Counted from the stretch's first letter, positions 7,243-17,279 are shown. The stretch: DNA of 64,000 bases from Streptococcus sanguinis (GCF_026781265.1 NZ_JAKUVC010000005.1:1-64000); one strand, 5' to 3'. Numbers and translations are program-made. Notes: a model not told the origin generated them from the letters alone.

Positions 7243-8592
7243 ATGACACATATTAAATTTGACTATTCAAAGGTACTGGATAAGTTTGTAGCACCACATG
7301 AATTAGATTATATGCAGCCTCAAGTGACTGCAGCAGATAATGCTCTACGAAACGGAACAGGTCCTGGAGCAGAAATGACAGGCTGGTTGAATTTGCCTGA
7401 AGAATATGATAAAGATGAATTTGCTCGTATTCAAAAGGCGGCTGCTAAAATCCAATCTGATAGTGAAGTGTTAATCGTCATCGGTATTGGAGGATCTTAT
7501 TTAGGGGCACGTGCAGCGATTGATTTCTTGAATAATTCATTTGTAAACTTGCAAAGCAAAGAAGAACGCGAGGCACCTCAGATCCTCTATGCTGGAAACT
7601 CTATCTCTTCAAGCTATTTGGCTGATTTGGTAGATTATGTATCAGACAAAGATTTCTCTGTCAACGTTATTTCTAAGTCAGGAACAACTACAGAGCCTGC
7701 TATTGCTTTCCGTGTCTTCAAAGAACTCTTGGTTAAGAAGTATGGTCAGGAAGAAGCAAATAAACGGATTTATGCAACTACAGACCGCGCTAAAGGTGCA
7801 GTTAAGGTTGAAGCAGATGCTAATGGCTGGGATACTTTTGTAGTGCCTGATAGTGTTGGTGGTCGTTTTACAGTATTGACAGCAGTGGGACTCTTGCCAA
7901 TCGCAGCTGCAGGGGCTGATATCAGCAAGTTGATGGAAGGAGCAAATGCTGCTCGCAAGGCTTATGCTTCTGATAAGTTGGCTGAAAATGAAGCATATCA
8001 ATATGCAGTTGTACGCAATATCTTGTACCGTAAAGGTTATCTGACAGAAGTTCTAGCTAACTACGAACCATCTTTGCAATACTTCTCAGAATGGTGGAAG
8101 CAACTGGCTGGTGAGTCAGAAGGTAAAGACCAAAAAGGTATCTACCCAACTTCAGCTAACTTCTCAACAGACCTGCACTCTTTGGGGCAATTTATTCAAG
8201 AAGGAACTCGTATCCTCTTTGAAACAGTTATTCGTGTAGATAAGCCTCGCAAAAATGTGTTGATTCCTGAATTAGCAGAAGACTTGGATGGCCTTGGCTA
8301 TCTGCAAGGAAAAGATGTTGACTTTGTCAATAAGAAAGCAACAGATGGAGTGCTGTTAGCTCACACAGACGGCGGAGTGCCAAATATGTTTGTGACCCTG
8401 CCTGAGCAAGATGAGTTCACTTTGGGCTATACTATTTACTTCTTTGAGTTAGCTATTGCTCTTTCTGGCTACCTGAATGGTATCAATCCATTTGATCAGC
8501 CTGGAGTTGAGGCTTATAAGAAAAACATGTTTGCTCTTCTTGGGAAACCAGGCTTTGAAGAGCTGGGTGCTGAGTTGAATGCACGTCTTTGA
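7243..8592 (+). CDS. pgi: Glucose-6-phosphate isomerase
   Basis: Interconverts glucose-6-phosphate and fructose-6-phosphate in glycolysis. The 449-residue product is the Gram-positive short form. It shows the SIS sugar-phosphate site ([12 protein letters not shown] and [11 protein letters not shown]) and the catalytic [10 protein letters not shown] region with the adjacent [17 protein letters not shown] precedes ATG 7243. It lies directly upstream of the sorbitol operon, whose product fructose-6-phosphate is its substrate. Two cre-like sites precede it, and a strong terminator follows. Confidence 0.96.
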   Translation: MTHIKFDYSKVLDKFVAPHELDYMQPQVTAADNALRNGTGPGAEMTGWLNLPEEYDKDEFARIQKAAAKIQSDSEVLIVIGIGGSYLGARAAIDFLNNSFVNLQSKEEREAPQILYAGNSISSSYLADLVDYVSDKDFSVNVISKSGTTTEPAIAFRVFKELLVKKYGQEEANKRIYATTDRAKGAVKVEADANGWDTFVVPDSVGGRFTVLTAVGLLPIAAAGADISKLMEGANAARKAYASDKLAENEAYQYAVVRNILYRKGYLTEVLANYEPSLQYFSEWWKQLAGESEGKDQKGIYPTSANFSTDLHSLGQFIQEGTRILFETVIRVDKPRKNVLIPELAEDLDGLGYLQGKDVDFVNKKATDGVLLAHTDGGVPNMFVTLPEQDEFTLGYTIYFFELAIALSGYLNGINPFDQPGVEAYKKNMFALLGKPGFEELGAELNARL

Positions 8593-8624
8593 TTCTCATA
8601 TGCTTTGAGTTCATTTAGAATATA

Positions 8625-8659
8625 AAAAGATCCACAAGTTCATTTCTTGTGGATCTTTT
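8625..8659 (+). terminator. pgi terminator
   Basis: Long stem AAGATCCACAAG/CTTGTGGATCTT followed by a short T run. Confidence 0.85.
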
Positions 8660-8715
8660 AGTACAAGCCTCTTAATTAGTTTATTATTTTTTTGAACAGT
8701 GTAAAAAAGAGTGTC

Positions 8716-8744
8716 TTAATTCTTTTATGAAAGCGCTGTATAAT
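8716..8744 (+). promoter_or_regulatory. gut operon promoter with overlapping cre-like site
   Basis: TATAAT (8739-8744) has only a weak -35 (TTAATT, 8716-8721), as expected for an activator-dependent promoter. TGAAAGCGCTGTAT (8728-8741) matches 12 of 14 cre positions and overlaps the -10. This suggests CcpA repression plus GutR activation. Confidence 0.6.
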
Positions 8745-8776
8745 TGCCTTGAAAATAAAATTTGAGAGGTATCAAA

Positions 8777-9577
8777 ATGAATGATTGGTTAGACATTAAA
8801 GGCAAAACAGTTCTTGTGACGGGTGCGTCATCTGGGATCGGTAAGGCAATCGTCGAAGAATTGTTGGAATTAGGAGTCAATGTAGCGAATTTTGATCTTA
8901 GCGACAACGATTTGCGTCACCCGAACCTATTATTTGTAAAAGTTGATGTAACTTCTCGCTCTGAAGTAGAAGAGGGTGTTGCCAAAATAGTGGAAAGATT
9001 TGGCAATATTGATGCGGTAGTCAATAATGCGGGGATTAATGTCCCTAGATTATTAATCGATGCAGAAAATCCTAAAGGTCCTTACGAGTTGGACGATGAG
9101 ACGTTCGAAAAAGTAACAATGATTAATCAAAAAGGTTTGTATCTGGTTAGTCAGGCAGTAGGACGTATTTTAGTGAAAAATGGAAAAGGTGTAATTGTGA
9201 ACATGGCTTCAGAAGCAGGCTTGGAAGGTTCTGAAGGACAAAGTGCCTATGCTGCAACGAAAGCGGCAGTCTATAGTTACACTCGTTCATGGGCGAAAGA
9301 GCTTGGTAAACATGGTGTACGTGTGGTTGGAATTGCTCCAGGAATTATGGAAGCTACGGGTCTTCGAACTCTTTCTTACGAGGAAGCTCTTGCTTATACC
9401 CGTGGAAAGACGGTAGAAGATATTCGAGCTGGTTATGCTTCAACTTCAACGACTCCATTGGGACGGAGTGGGAAACTACGGGAAGTAGCTGATCTTGTAG
9501 CGTTCTATATTTCAGACCGTTCTAGCTATATAACAGGTGTCACTACAAATATTGCCGGAGGTAAAACTCGCGGTTAA
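8777..9577 (+). CDS. srlD: Sorbitol-6-phosphate 2-dehydrogenase
   Basis: Oxidises imported sorbitol-6-phosphate to fructose-6-phosphate with NAD+. It is a 266-residue classical short-chain dehydrogenase: TGASSGIG for cofactor binding, NNAG, and the catalytic Ser-Tyr-Lys triad around NMASEAG and SAYAATKAA. I chose ATG 8777, behind GAGAGGT, over a TTG five codons upstream. It is the first gene of the sorbitol cluster (gutF in some streptococcal naming). The SDR family is broad; the operon makes the substrate nearly certain. Confidence 0.92.
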   Translation: MNDWLDIKGKTVLVTGASSGIGKAIVEELLELGVNVANFDLSDNDLRHPNLLFVKVDVTSRSEVEEGVAKIVERFGNIDAVVNNAGINVPRLLIDAENPKGPYELDDETFEKVTMINQKGLYLVSQAVGRILVKNGKGVIVNMASEAGLEGSEGQSAYAATKAAVYSYTRSWAKELGKHGVRVVGIAPGIMEATGLRTLSYEEALAYTRGKTVEDIRAGYASTSTTPLGRSGKLREVADLVAFYISDRSSYITGVTTNIAGGKTRG

Positions 9578-9600
9578 AACAATGAAGGTAGGGAAGAGAG

Positions 9601-11466
9601 TTGACCTTAGTAAATCGGTGGTATAATATTTTAAATAAAATGGTCTCGCAGCCAACTTATTCCTTGTTAGATATGCGCTCAGAACTGGATATTAGCTTGC
9701 AAACCTTGCAAAAGAGTATCCAACAATTAAATGATGTTTTGGCTCCTAATATCCAGATTATCGCACAAGATGATCAGTTAATGTTAGAAGTGTATGACTA
9801 TACAGAGTTGGAAAGGATTTTATCTGGTAGTTTAAAACAGGAGAGTGACTTCAATTCTTCCAGTAAAAGAATTGCCTATTTGCTAAAACGTTTAATTGAG
9901 TCAACCTCCCCTCTTCTTATTGACGACTTGGCTGAGGAAGTAGGTGTTAGTAGAAGTACCCTTAATAAGGATTTAAAACAAGTAAAATCTTTGGCAGAGA
10001 GTTACTCTATCACTATTTCAGGAAAGCCCAACCGTGGGCTGGAGGTCTTGGGGAGCGAGCTGAATTTGCGCTTGCTATATATCCACCAAGTGGCTCCTTA
10101 CTTTGAAGGAAGGACACTCACTGAGGCAACATCTTCTTTTCTGGAGACGCTAGTTCAGGACTATAAAATCCCTAAAGAAACACAGGAACTCCTTCGAAAG
10201 ACCATTTCAATTATGGTGGAGCGTATTCATACATCTAGAGTGTTGAATTGTCCTATTCCTTACTATAGGAATGATTTAACAGAGACACCTTTAGCTGAGA
10301 AATTAATCTATCATATTGAAATGACTTATAAGATTTCCCTCAGTCAGTTTGAGATAGACTTTTTGTGTTTTCCGTTTAATGTCCGTTTTATTGACACTTT
10401 AAGCAAGACATCTTATCAATCTGAACAGCTTGCAAAGATTTTTCAAGGGATTGTCAAGAAAGTCAAAGAAACAATGTTGGTTCACTTTGATGATGAAGAA
10501 TTATTTGAAGAAATCAAATCTCATCTAGGCCCCTTAATCAATCGACTGATTTTCCATGTGCAAGCTAATGATATATTTCATGGCGAGGTTCAAACTCAAT
10601 ATCCTTTTGCTTTTGAAATGGCAAAAATAGCTGGAGAAGAATTATCTGCAATTTTTGGTTCTGAATTGGAATTATCTGAAATCGGATATCTGGCTTTGTA
10701 TTTTGAAATGATTTTAAGAAAGCAAAATTCTGCTGTTAAGGGTTATCGCAAGCAGATAGCTGTAGTTTGCACAACAGGAAGAGGAACTGCTGCGATGATT
10801 ATTCAGCAACTCAGACGAGTCCTTGGAAATGATGTAGACATTACTCAGTATTCTGAAGAGGATTTTAATGTGGATTTAAATCAGGACTATTTCGCGATTT
10901 TTACGACAGTTCCTCTAAAATATAAAGATTCTAAATCTCCAGTCATTCAAGTTAATCATCTTTTTGATGATCAATGGCTGCAGGAAGAATGGCAGAGGGC
11001 CAATGCTTTTCATCAAAAAAATCTAGAAACAGTCAGCTTACGTTTTCTTCGGTTGAGCCCCCAAAAAACCTATCAGCAATACTTGCTAAATATGGTTGCA
11101 GAGTTAGAGAAACTTCAGATGATTGATGAAGGTTTTAGAAATCGGATAATTGATAGGGAGAAAAAGCAATCAACCATTTTTGGTGGAGGAATTGCCTTCC
11201 CCCATACAATTAACCAGGGTTATGCAAAGACTATTTTAATGTTCGGAAAACTAGAAGAGCCTTATCAAAAAGGAGATGAATGGATTGAATTTATCTTTCT
11301 AGTCGCCATGCCCTCAGAAATTGAAAGAAAAATGGAAAGTGAATTGCTGGAATTGTATGACGACATTTTTCGAATTGCAGGAGAGCCTTCTCTAAAAGAA
11401 GCATTGAGGGCTGTAGAAACAGAGACAGAGTTTCTATCATTTTCTAAGAGCAAAGGAGTATTTTAA
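9601..11466 (+). CDS. gutR: PRD-containing sorbitol operon regulator
   Basis: A 621-residue multidomain activator of the LevR/MtlR type. It has N-terminal helix-turn-helix modules (for example DDLAEEVGVSRSTLNKDLK, about residues 110-130), two PTS regulation domains (about 190-400), an EIIB-like stretch containing CTTGRGTAAM, and a C-terminal EIIA-like domain with the phospho-His region GGGIAFPHT. Such proteins read PTS phosphorylation state and switch on the operon when sorbitol is transported. It starts at TTG 9601, 23 nt after srlD. Its stop overlaps the start of gutM by one base, so it is co-transcribed with its targets. Confidence 0.9.
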   Translation: MTLVNRWYNILNKMVSQPTYSLLDMRSELDISLQTLQKSIQQLNDVLAPNIQIIAQDDQLMLEVYDYTELERILSGSLKQESDFNSSSKRIAYLLKRLIESTSPLLIDDLAEEVGVSRSTLNKDLKQVKSLAESYSITISGKPNRGLEVLGSELNLRLLYIHQVAPYFEGRTLTEATSSFLETLVQDYKIPKETQELLRKTISIMVERIHTSRVLNCPIPYYRNDLTETPLAEKLIYHIEMTYKISLSQFEIDFLCFPFNVRFIDTLSKTSYQSEQLAKIFQGIVKKVKETMLVHFDDEELFEEIKSHLGPLINRLIFHVQANDIFHGEVQTQYPFAFEMAKIAGEELSAIFGSELELSEIGYLALYFEMILRKQNSAVKGYRKQIAVVCTTGRGTAAMIIQQLRRVLGNDVDITQYSEEDFNVDLNQDYFAIFTTVPLKYKDSKSPVIQVNHLFDDQWLQEEWQRANAFHQKNLETVSLRFLRLSPQKTYQQYLLNMVAELEKLQMIDEGFRNRIIDREKKQSTIFGGGIAFPHTINQGYAKTILMFGKLEEPYQKGDEWIEFIFLVAMPSEIERKMESELLELYDDIFRIAGEPSLKEALRAVETETEFLSFSKSKGVF

Positions 11467-11963
11467 TGAATTCGCTAATAATTTTCGCTGTATTTGTCAT
11501 GGCAGCTTATATATTTCAAATGTTCCTCGGCTGGCAGCAACTCAAAGACTTCAATAAGACCTATACGATGCTCCGAAAACTGGGGCGCGTAGCGATTGGC
11601 AGGAAGTCCGGAAGAATAAAATCCGGTACGATTGTCATGTTCGCGGTTGATGAAAACGGTCGGGTTCTTAAAGCTAGCAAAATGCAAGGAGTCACAATCT
11701 TAGCGCGTTTTCAAAATATGGACGATTATGTCGGAGAAGACATCCATTATTTTGACAAGTATAATCCTCTTGTGAGAAAAGAAAATAAGTTGATGCAATC
11801 AGCCATAGAAGATGCTAGAAAAGTCTATCTTTGGCATGAGGCAGGTATTGAGAAAGAGACAAGTTCTTCTGATTCTTTTCTGGGATTCGGCTTTTATGCG
11901 AATTACTTACAATTATCTATTAAACAGTTATTTAAAAAAAATAAGAAAAGGAGTTCCTTATGA
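11466..11963 (+). CDS. gutM: Glucitol operon activator protein GutM
   Basis: A 165-residue member of the GutM family. One N-terminal membrane helix (about residues 3-19) is followed by a soluble region (LGRVAIGRKSGRIKSGTIVM). GutM is an accessory activator of glucitol operons in enteric bacteria and is kept in streptococcal gut operons; its mechanism is unclear. The ATG overlaps the gutR stop (TAATG), and its own stop overlaps the srlA start (ATGA), which indicates tight translational coupling. Confidence 0.88.
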   Translation: MNSLIIFAVFVMAAYIFQMFLGWQQLKDFNKTYTMLRKLGRVAIGRKSGRIKSGTIVMFAVDENGRVLKASKMQGVTILARFQNMDDYVGEDIHYFDKYNPLVRKENKLMQSAIEDARKVYLWHEAGIEKETSSSDSFLGFGFYANYLQLSIKQLFKKNKKRSSL

Positions 11964-12502
11964 ATCACATTACAAAATTTGCAGAGAGTTTTATGAAACT
12001 CTTCCAATTAGGTGGAGAAACCTTTATTAGCTGGATGACAAATATTGTACCGCTTGTCTTGATGCTATTGATTGCAATGAATACCCTTATAGCTTTCTTG
12101 GGAGAAGAGAAGGTCAATTCCTTGGCTAAGATTTCTGCCAAAAATCCTGTTAGCCGTTATATGATTTTACCTTTCATTTCAGCCTTTATGCTGGGGAATC
12201 CGATGGCGATCAGTATGGGACGCTTCTTGCCAGAATATTATAAACCTAGTTTTGTAGCAGCTCAGATGCAGTTCTGCCATACTTCAAATGGTGTATTCCC
12301 ACATATCAATCCTGGGGAATTGTTTGTATGGATGGGAATTGCGACAGGAATTCAAACTTTAGGTTTAAGTCAGATGGACTTGGCAATCCGTTACATGCTT
12401 GTAGGAATTATCATGAACTTTGTTGGTGGATGGGTAACAGATTTTACGACTGCCTATGTTGCAAAACAGCAAGGTGTTACCTTGAGTAAAACATTTGATT
12501 GA
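11960..12502 (+). CDS. srlA: PTS glucitol/sorbitol transporter subunit IIC
   Basis: Membrane channel subunit (180 residues) of the sorbitol phosphotransferase system. It has several hydrophobic segments ([34 protein letters not shown]) and the family motif [18 protein letters not shown]. It works with SrlE (IIBC) and SrlB (IIA) to import and phosphorylate sorbitol. It is preceded by AAAGGAG and overlaps gutM by 4 nt. Confidence 0.93.
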   Translation: MNHITKFAESFMKLFQLGGETFISWMTNIVPLVLMLLIAMNTLIAFLGEEKVNSLAKISAKNPVSRYMILPFISAFMLGNPMAISMGRFLPEYYKPSFVAAQMQFCHTSNGVFPHINPGELFVWMGIATGIQTLGLSQMDLAIRYMLVGIIMNFVGGWVTDFTTAYVAKQQGVTLSKTFD

Positions 12503-12518
12503 TAGAAAGAGTGAAATT

Positions 12519-13499
12519 ATGTCATATAAGAGTATAAAAGTTGTTAAAGGAAATGGTGGTTTCGGAGGCCCTTTGGTCATTACACCTAGTGAGGCTAAGC
12601 ATAAATTTATCTATATCACTGGCGGCGGAGAAAAGCCAGATATTGTAGATAAAATTGCTGATTTGACTGGTATGGAAGCTGTTAACGGGTTTAAAACTTC
12701 TATCCCTGATGAGGAAATTGCTTTAGCAATCGTGGATTGCGGCGGTACTCTTCGCTGCGGTATTTATCCTAAAAAGGGGATCCCTACAATTAATATTGTC
12801 GCTACAGGGAAAAGTGGCCCTCTAGCACAATATATCACCGAGGAAATCTATGTGTCAGCAGTTGGCCTTAATCAAATTTCTGCTGCTAATGAAGACGAAA
12901 AAGCGACAACTGTGGTAACAGAAAAGCCAACTTACGATACTAGTAAAAAAATTACAGAGCAAAAAGCTGAAACAAGTATTGTAGCAAGAATTGGGATGGG
13001 CGCTGGGAAGGTCGTTGCGACTTTCAACCAGGCTGCTCGTGAAGCCATCCAAACAATGCTCAACACAATCATTCCTTTCATGGCCTTTGTTTCCTTGCTG
13101 ATTGGGGTTATTCAAGGTTCAGGTGTTGGAAATTGGCTGGCAAAATTAATGGTTCCCCTAGCGGGGAACATCTGGGGACTCATTTTGATTGGCTTTATCT
13201 GTTCCTTGCCATTCCTATCTCCTTTGTTAGGCCCCGGAGCTGTTATCAGTCAGATTATCGGAACCTTAATTGGAGTCGAAATCGGAAAAGGGAATATTCC
13301 GCCCCAAATGGCTCTGCCAGCTATATTTGCTATCAACACTCAAAACGGTTGTGATTTCATTCCTGTAGCACTCGGTCTATCTGAAGCCAAGTCTGAAACA
13401 GTTGAGGTTGGTGTCCCTTCTGTGCTATATTCACGCTTTCTCAATGGTGTTCCGCGGGTGCTAGTAGCTTGGATAGCTAGTATTGGTCTTTATCAATAG
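12519..13499 (+). CDS. srlE: PTS glucitol/sorbitol transporter subunit IIBC
   Basis: 326 residues from ATG 12519. An 8-codon longer frame exists, but the family begins [19 protein letters not shown]. The N-terminal IIB domain (about 1-130) carries the phosphorylated cysteine region ([17 protein letters not shown]). A hydrophilic linker (about 130-165) precedes the C-terminal membrane part, with typical IIC-type helices and the [10 protein letters not shown] loop. It transfers phosphate from SrlB to incoming sorbitol. Start 16 nt after srlA. Confidence 0.93.
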   Translation: MSYKSIKVVKGNGGFGGPLVITPSEAKHKFIYITGGGEKPDIVDKIADLTGMEAVNGFKTSIPDEEIALAIVDCGGTLRCGIYPKKGIPTINIVATGKSGPLAQYITEEIYVSAVGLNQISAANEDEKATTVVTEKPTYDTSKKITEQKAETSIVARIGMGAGKVVATFNQAAREAIQTMLNTIIPFMAFVSLLIGVIQGSGVGNWLAKLMVPLAGNIWGLILIGFICSLPFLSPLLGPGAVISQIIGTLIGVEIGKGNIPPQMALPAIFAINTQNGCDFIPVALGLSEAKSETVEVGVPSVLYSRFLNGVPRVLVAWIASIGLYQ

Positions 13500-13597
13500 A
13501 CCTTTGATAGGTGCACGTAAACAGAGCAACTATTATGTTAAACTTATCTATAAGCATAAGTTTATGACAGATTTGAGAAAGGATGAATCGGAATTAG

Positions 13598-13978
13598 ATG
13601 AAGAAAATTTTTGAAGCTAAAATACTTCAAGTAGGGCCTGAAGCTCAGAATATGATTGAAGAGGCCAATATGCTCATTTTATTTGGAGAAGAAGCGCCGG
13701 AAGATTTAGCAGAGTATTGTTTTAAGATTGATAACAAAAATCTGCTAGGTTCAATACTAGAAGGCGGCAAGCTGGTGGTAGATAATCAGGAATATTCGAT
13801 TACTGCCGTAGGAAATGTAGTAGAAAAAAATTTAACTGGACTGGGCCATATCACGATTTCTTTTGATGGTTCAAAAGAGGGGAGCCTTCCTGGTACACTC
13901 CATGTCGCAGCAGACCAAGCAGTAGTAATTGAAAAAGGCTCTACCATTCAGATTTTTGAAGTAGCTCAAGTAGGATAG
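13598..13978 (+). CDS. srlB: PTS glucitol/sorbitol transporter subunit IIA
   Basis: The 126-residue soluble IIA component takes phosphate from HPr and passes it to the IIB domain of SrlE. Family features include MLILFGEEAPEDLAEYCF and the C-terminal LPGTLHVAADQAVVIEKGS segment. It is separated from srlE by 98 nt containing the AAACTTAT/ATAAGTTT hairpin, which may adjust its expression relative to the membrane subunits. Last gene of the operon. Confidence 0.92.
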   Translation: MKKIFEAKILQVGPEAQNMIEEANMLILFGEEAPEDLAEYCFKIDNKNLLGSILEGGKLVVDNQEYSITAVGNVVEKNLTGLGHITISFDGSKEGSLPGTLHVAADQAVVIEKGSTIQIFEVAQVG

Positions 13979-14027
13979 AAAATCAAATCCTGTAAACTAT
14001 CAAAGCAGTAGCCTAAAACTAAACGCA

Positions 14028-14050
14028 TCCTCCCTTAGGGGAGGTTTTTT
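14028..14050 (+). terminator. gut operon terminator
   Basis: CCTCCC/GGGAGG stem with a 4-nt loop and a run of T. Confidence 0.88.
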
Positions 14051-14157
14051 GCTATTTTAAAAAATAGATTTTATCATGTTTTGTAAGTTAGCTCGCTATC
14101 TAGCTTGTCTTTTACTTACTTATCTATTCAGCAGCAGTTTTCCTTTCCTTGTTTATA

Positions 14158-14166
14158 TGTTACAAT
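14158..14166 (+). promoter_or_regulatory. Candidate promoter of the two-component operon
   Basis: Extended -10 TGT-TACAAT in the 323-nt gap between srlB and the response regulator. I see no strong -35. The rest of the gap holds the gut terminator and no ORF. Confidence 0.45.
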
Positions 14167-14301
14167 CAGAGGAGATGTAGCAGTATTGTGCTAGACTTTC
14201 ATCTAGCTACTAGAAACTCAATTAGCTCAGTTTTTTAGTTGTAATTGCCATTCTTGTGATGGCTCTGAAAAACGAAAGACCAAGATTGGAAAGGAGTCCT
14301 G

Positions 14302-14979
14302 ATGAAGTTATTGTTGGTGGAAGATGAAGCGGATCTGAATCGCAGTTTGACCAAGCTTCTCAAGAAAGAGCATTTTAGTGTGGACAGTGCTTTTGATGGA
14401 GAGGAAGCTCTGGAATTTTTGGAAATGGTGGACTATGACTTAATCATTTTAGATGTTATGATGCCCCGTATGGACGGCTTTGCCTTTCTGGAGAAGATCC
14501 GTCAGGCTGGAAAGCAGGTCATTGTCTTGGTCCTGACGGCGCGTGACAGCTTGGAAGACAAGATTAGGGGCTTGGACTTGGGGGCAGATGATTATCTGGT
14601 CAAGCCATTTGAGTTTGAGGAACTCTTGGCGCGGCTTCGGGCTCTTCTGCGGCGACAGCAGCGTGAGCTGGTTAGCCAGAAGATTGACCTAGGGGATATC
14701 ATCTTGGATCTGACTAAAAAAGCTGTCCTGAAAGATGATCAGGTCTTGGAGCTGACAGCCAAGGAATACGAAGTACTGGAATACCTAGCGCGCAATCAAG
14801 ATCATATTCTGTCACGGGAGCAGATTCGTGACCATGTCTGGGATTTTGATTATGAGGGAGAATCCAATATCATTGATGTTCTGATTAAAAATATTCGCCG
14901 CAAGATCGATCAGGACAAGAAGCAGTCCATTATTCACACCAAGAGGGGAGTAGGCTATGTTATCTGGAGCTCGGAATAA
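14302..14979 (+). CDS. OmpR-family response regulator
   Basis: A 225-residue DNA-binding response regulator. The receiver domain (1-120) has the acidic pocket (VEDE), phospho-acceptor Asp51 in ILDVMMP, and Lys101 in YLVKPFEF. The C-terminal winged helix (about 130-225) contains LTAKEYEVLEYLARN and the recognition region IDVLIKNIRRKID. It is followed by its kinase with a 23-nt overlap. The target is probably the PepSY gene downstream, where OmpR-like direct repeats lie. The specific system name is not identifiable from sequence alone. Confidence 0.93.
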   Translation: MKLLLVEDEADLNRSLTKLLKKEHFSVDSAFDGEEALEFLEMVDYDLIILDVMMPRMDGFAFLEKIRQAGKQVIVLVLTARDSLEDKIRGLDLGADDYLVKPFEFEELLARLRALLRRQQRELVSQKIDLGDIILDLTKKAVLKDDQVLELTAKEYEVLEYLARNQDHILSREQIRDHVWDFDYEGESNIIDVLIKNIRRKIDQDKKQSIIHTKRGVGYVIWSSE

Positions 14980-16297
14980 GGAGAAAAAAGGCAGCATTGT
15001 TCTACGCATTACTCTTTGGTACAGCAGTTTTCTCTTTGTCTTTATTCTGGTGCTGCTGGGTCTGGCCTTTCTGCTATCCAGCAATCTGGCAGATGCAGCA
15101 GCTAAGCGGGAGCTGATTGAGTCAGCCACGGAAATCAGCCAGCAGCCTAGTGAGTACGAGGCTGTGGATGATGGGATTTTTTATTCAATCTATGATAGTT
15201 CGGGAAACCTTGTCAGAAAAAGTCTGCCATCTGGCTTTGATGAGACTCTTCCTTTTAACCAATCTGTTGTAACGACGGCGACAGTGGATCAAAAGACCTA
15301 TCTCTATTTTGACATTGAGATGAAAAATGGCGGTCAGTGGCTACGGGCGGTAACTATGAGTAGTCATAGCAATCATGAGTGGATTGATTATTTGACGTCC
15401 CTGGTCTTCATTTCTCCATTTCTATTAATCTTAATTATTGCTGGTGGTTGCTGGATTCTCAAAAAAGCCCTGCGGCCGGTAGATCAGCTATCTCAGACGG
15501 CATTGGAAATTCGCAAGAGCGGAGACTTTTCCAAGCGGCTGGCTTTGAAAGATAAGGATGATGAGCTGCATCGTCTGGGGAAGGCTTTGAATCTCATGCT
15601 GGATTCGCTAGAGACTTCCTACCAGCGGGAAAAGCAGTTTAACCATGATGTCTCCCATGAGCTGCGGACACCGGTGGCGGTTATTCTATCGGAGAGTGAG
15701 TATGGCCTTCGTTATGCAGAAAATCTAGATGAATCCAAAGAATCTTTTGAAATCATCAACCGTCAGACCAAGCGCATGAAGGAGATGATTAGCCATATCT
15801 TGGATCTGTCCAGGCTTGAGAATCAGCCGGTTCTCGTCAAAAAATACCTGTCTCTGTCTGACTTACTGTCGGATAAGATGACAGATTTCCAGAAGCTAAG
15901 TCAGGAGCGTGGTCTTGTTTTAGAAGCTTCCATAGATGATGATTGCTGGATTGTTGCTGATGAGCTTCTGCTTCACCGGCTCTTGGATAATCTGATTAGC
16001 AATGCCTTGAAATTTACGAAGGACCGCATTGAGCTTTCCTTGCGTAAGCTAGATGGCATTTGTCAGCTGACGGTGACAGATAATGGTGCTGGTATTGCTC
16101 CGTCTGAGACAGATAAAATCTGGAATCGGTTTTACCAAGTCGATCAAGCCAGAAATAAAAACAGTCGAGAGGGAAGCGGCCTAGGACTAGCCTTGGTTCG
16201 AAAAATCGCTGATTTGCATCAGGTTCAGATAGAGCTGGTATCAGAGCTTGGCCAGGGAAGTCGCTTTATCCTGAATTTCCAGTTGGAGAAGAAATAA
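14957..16297 (+). CDS. Sensor histidine kinase
   Basis: A 446-residue membrane kinase partner of the preceding response regulator. Transmembrane helices lie at about 23-42 and 146-168 and flank an extracellular sensor of about 100 residues. A HAMP linker follows (LRPVDQLSQTALEI), then the H-box with phospho-His234 (HDVSHELRTPVA), the N-box (LLDNLISNALKFT) and G-boxes (DNGAGI, GSGLGLAL). The ATG at 14957 lies inside the regulator gene, so the two are translationally coupled. The signal is unknown; the adjacent PepSY protein suggests an envelope or protease-related cue. Confidence 0.93.
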   Translation: MLSGARNKEKKGSIVLRITLWYSSFLFVFILVLLGLAFLLSSNLADAAAKRELIESATEISQQPSEYEAVDDGIFYSIYDSSGNLVRKSLPSGFDETLPFNQSVVTTATVDQKTYLYFDIEMKNGGQWLRAVTMSSHSNHEWIDYLTSLVFISPFLLILIIAGGCWILKKALRPVDQLSQTALEIRKSGDFSKRLALKDKDDELHRLGKALNLMLDSLETSYQREKQFNHDVSHELRTPVAVILSESEYGLRYAENLDESKESFEIINRQTKRMKEMISHILDLSRLENQPVLVKKYLSLSDLLSDKMTDFQKLSQERGLVLEASIDDDCWIVADELLLHRLLDNLISNALKFTKDRIELSLRKLDGICQLTVTDNGAGIAPSETDKIWNRFYQVDQARNKNSREGSGLGLALVRKIADLHQVQIELVSELGQGSRFILNFQLEKK

Positions 16298-16332
16298 AAG
16301 GCTTTTAGAATTATTTTTTAAATTTCCTCAAA

Positions 16333-16365
16333 ATTCATTTTAGATTCATTTAGTCCTTGTACAAT
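16333..16365 (+). promoter_or_regulatory. Direct-repeat operator and -10 box of the PepSY gene
   Basis: ATTCATTTTAG (16333-16343) and ATTCATTTAG (16344-16353) form an 11-bp-spaced direct repeat typical of OmpR-family binding, just before TACAAT (16360-16365). The adjacent response regulator is the natural candidate. The repeat also resembles a CiaR box, but the spacing to the -10 is 5 rather than 10 bp. Confidence 0.5.
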
Positions 16366-16503
16366 GAAAGTATCAAATGAATAACATTTGATAGCTCTTC
16401 CCTTTGAAATGAAAAGAATGGTCTAGGATGCATTAACTGGAACGGTGTTTTCCTTGCCTGATTTTGATTTCTAGGGGCAAGTTTTAGAAAGGAAGGACGA
16501 GCC

Positions 16504-17043
16504 ATGAAAAAACTAAAAGGAATCTTATTAGCCGGTTTGGCAGTAGGAATTTTAGCAGGTGGAGCAGCAACCGTTGTTTCAGCGGATTCGTATAAGCAAG
16601 CTACTCGGATTCAGGCAGCAACCGTAACTCTTTCAGACGCTAAGGCGATTGCCTTGCAGACAGCTGGTTCAGGAAAAGTCGTTTCTATTGATTTAGACGG
16701 AAATAAAGCTGGTGCTGTATACTATGATGTAACGGTATTGGACGGCTTTACAGAAAAAGAGTATAAGATTGATGCTCGAACAGGAAGCATTCTCAAAGCT
16801 AAAGAAGAGCCAATTGATGACAATGAGGACTTGCAACTGACTCAGACTAATGTGCAATTGACCTTTGAAAATGCTGAGAAGATCTTGCAGCAAAAATATC
16901 CTCAAGCCCATGTTTATGACGAAGAACTGGATATTTGGGGCGGTCAGGTAGTCTATAAGTTGGAAGCTCTGAACGGTACGCAAAAGATCAAAATGACCAT
17001 TGATGCCAATAGTAGGAACATTTTGAACGAAAGAATTAAATAA
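16504..17043 (+). CDS. Secreted PepSY-domain protein
   Basis: A 179-residue exported protein. A signal peptide (positive start, Gly/Ala-rich core, probable cleavage near VVSADS, residue 27) is followed by two PepSY repeats, each with the YYDVTVLDGFTEKEYKIDA-like strand pattern (about 45-105 and 115-179). PepSY domains are linked to protease inhibition or cell-surface protein quality control. It follows the two-component genes by 206 nt with its own promoter and is probably their regulon member. AAAGGAAGG precedes the ATG. Confidence 0.85.
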   Translation: MKKLKGILLAGLAVGILAGGAATVVSADSYKQATRIQAATVTLSDAKAIALQTAGSGKVVSIDLDGNKAGAVYYDVTVLDGFTEKEYKIDARTGSILKAKEEPIDDNEDLQLTQTNVQLTFENAEKILQQKYPQAHVYDEELDIWGGQVVYKLEALNGTQKIKMTIDANSRNILNERIK

Positions 17044-17076
17044 CATCGTTGGTATATAGTTTGGCATTGCTTTGTT

Positions 17077-17106
17077 GGGCACGGACGAAAGTTCGTGCCT
17101 TTTTTT
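17077..17106 (+). terminator. Terminator of the PepSY gene
   Basis: GGCACG...CGTGCC hairpin followed by seven or more T. Confidence 0.88.
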
Positions 17107-17161
17107 ATAATCCGTGTCCCAAGTAGAGAATCTTATAGGAGTTTTGCAATCCCTTTTTTTG

Positions 17162-17170
17162 TGTTATAAT
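17162..17170 (+). promoter_or_regulatory. dapH promoter (-10)
   Basis: Extended -10 TGT-TATAAT about 110 bp before dapH. A TTGCAA lies upstream at a short spacing. The long leader shows no riboswitch I recognise. Confidence 0.5.
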
Positions 17171-17279
17171 ATTGTCTAATCAAGCTTCTTGGTTTACTTC
17201 AATTGTTCTTCAAGTTGTTGGAGATTGAGGAGATAAACAAACTAAAAGGCTAAACTATTCACGAATCGAGGGAAGAATC

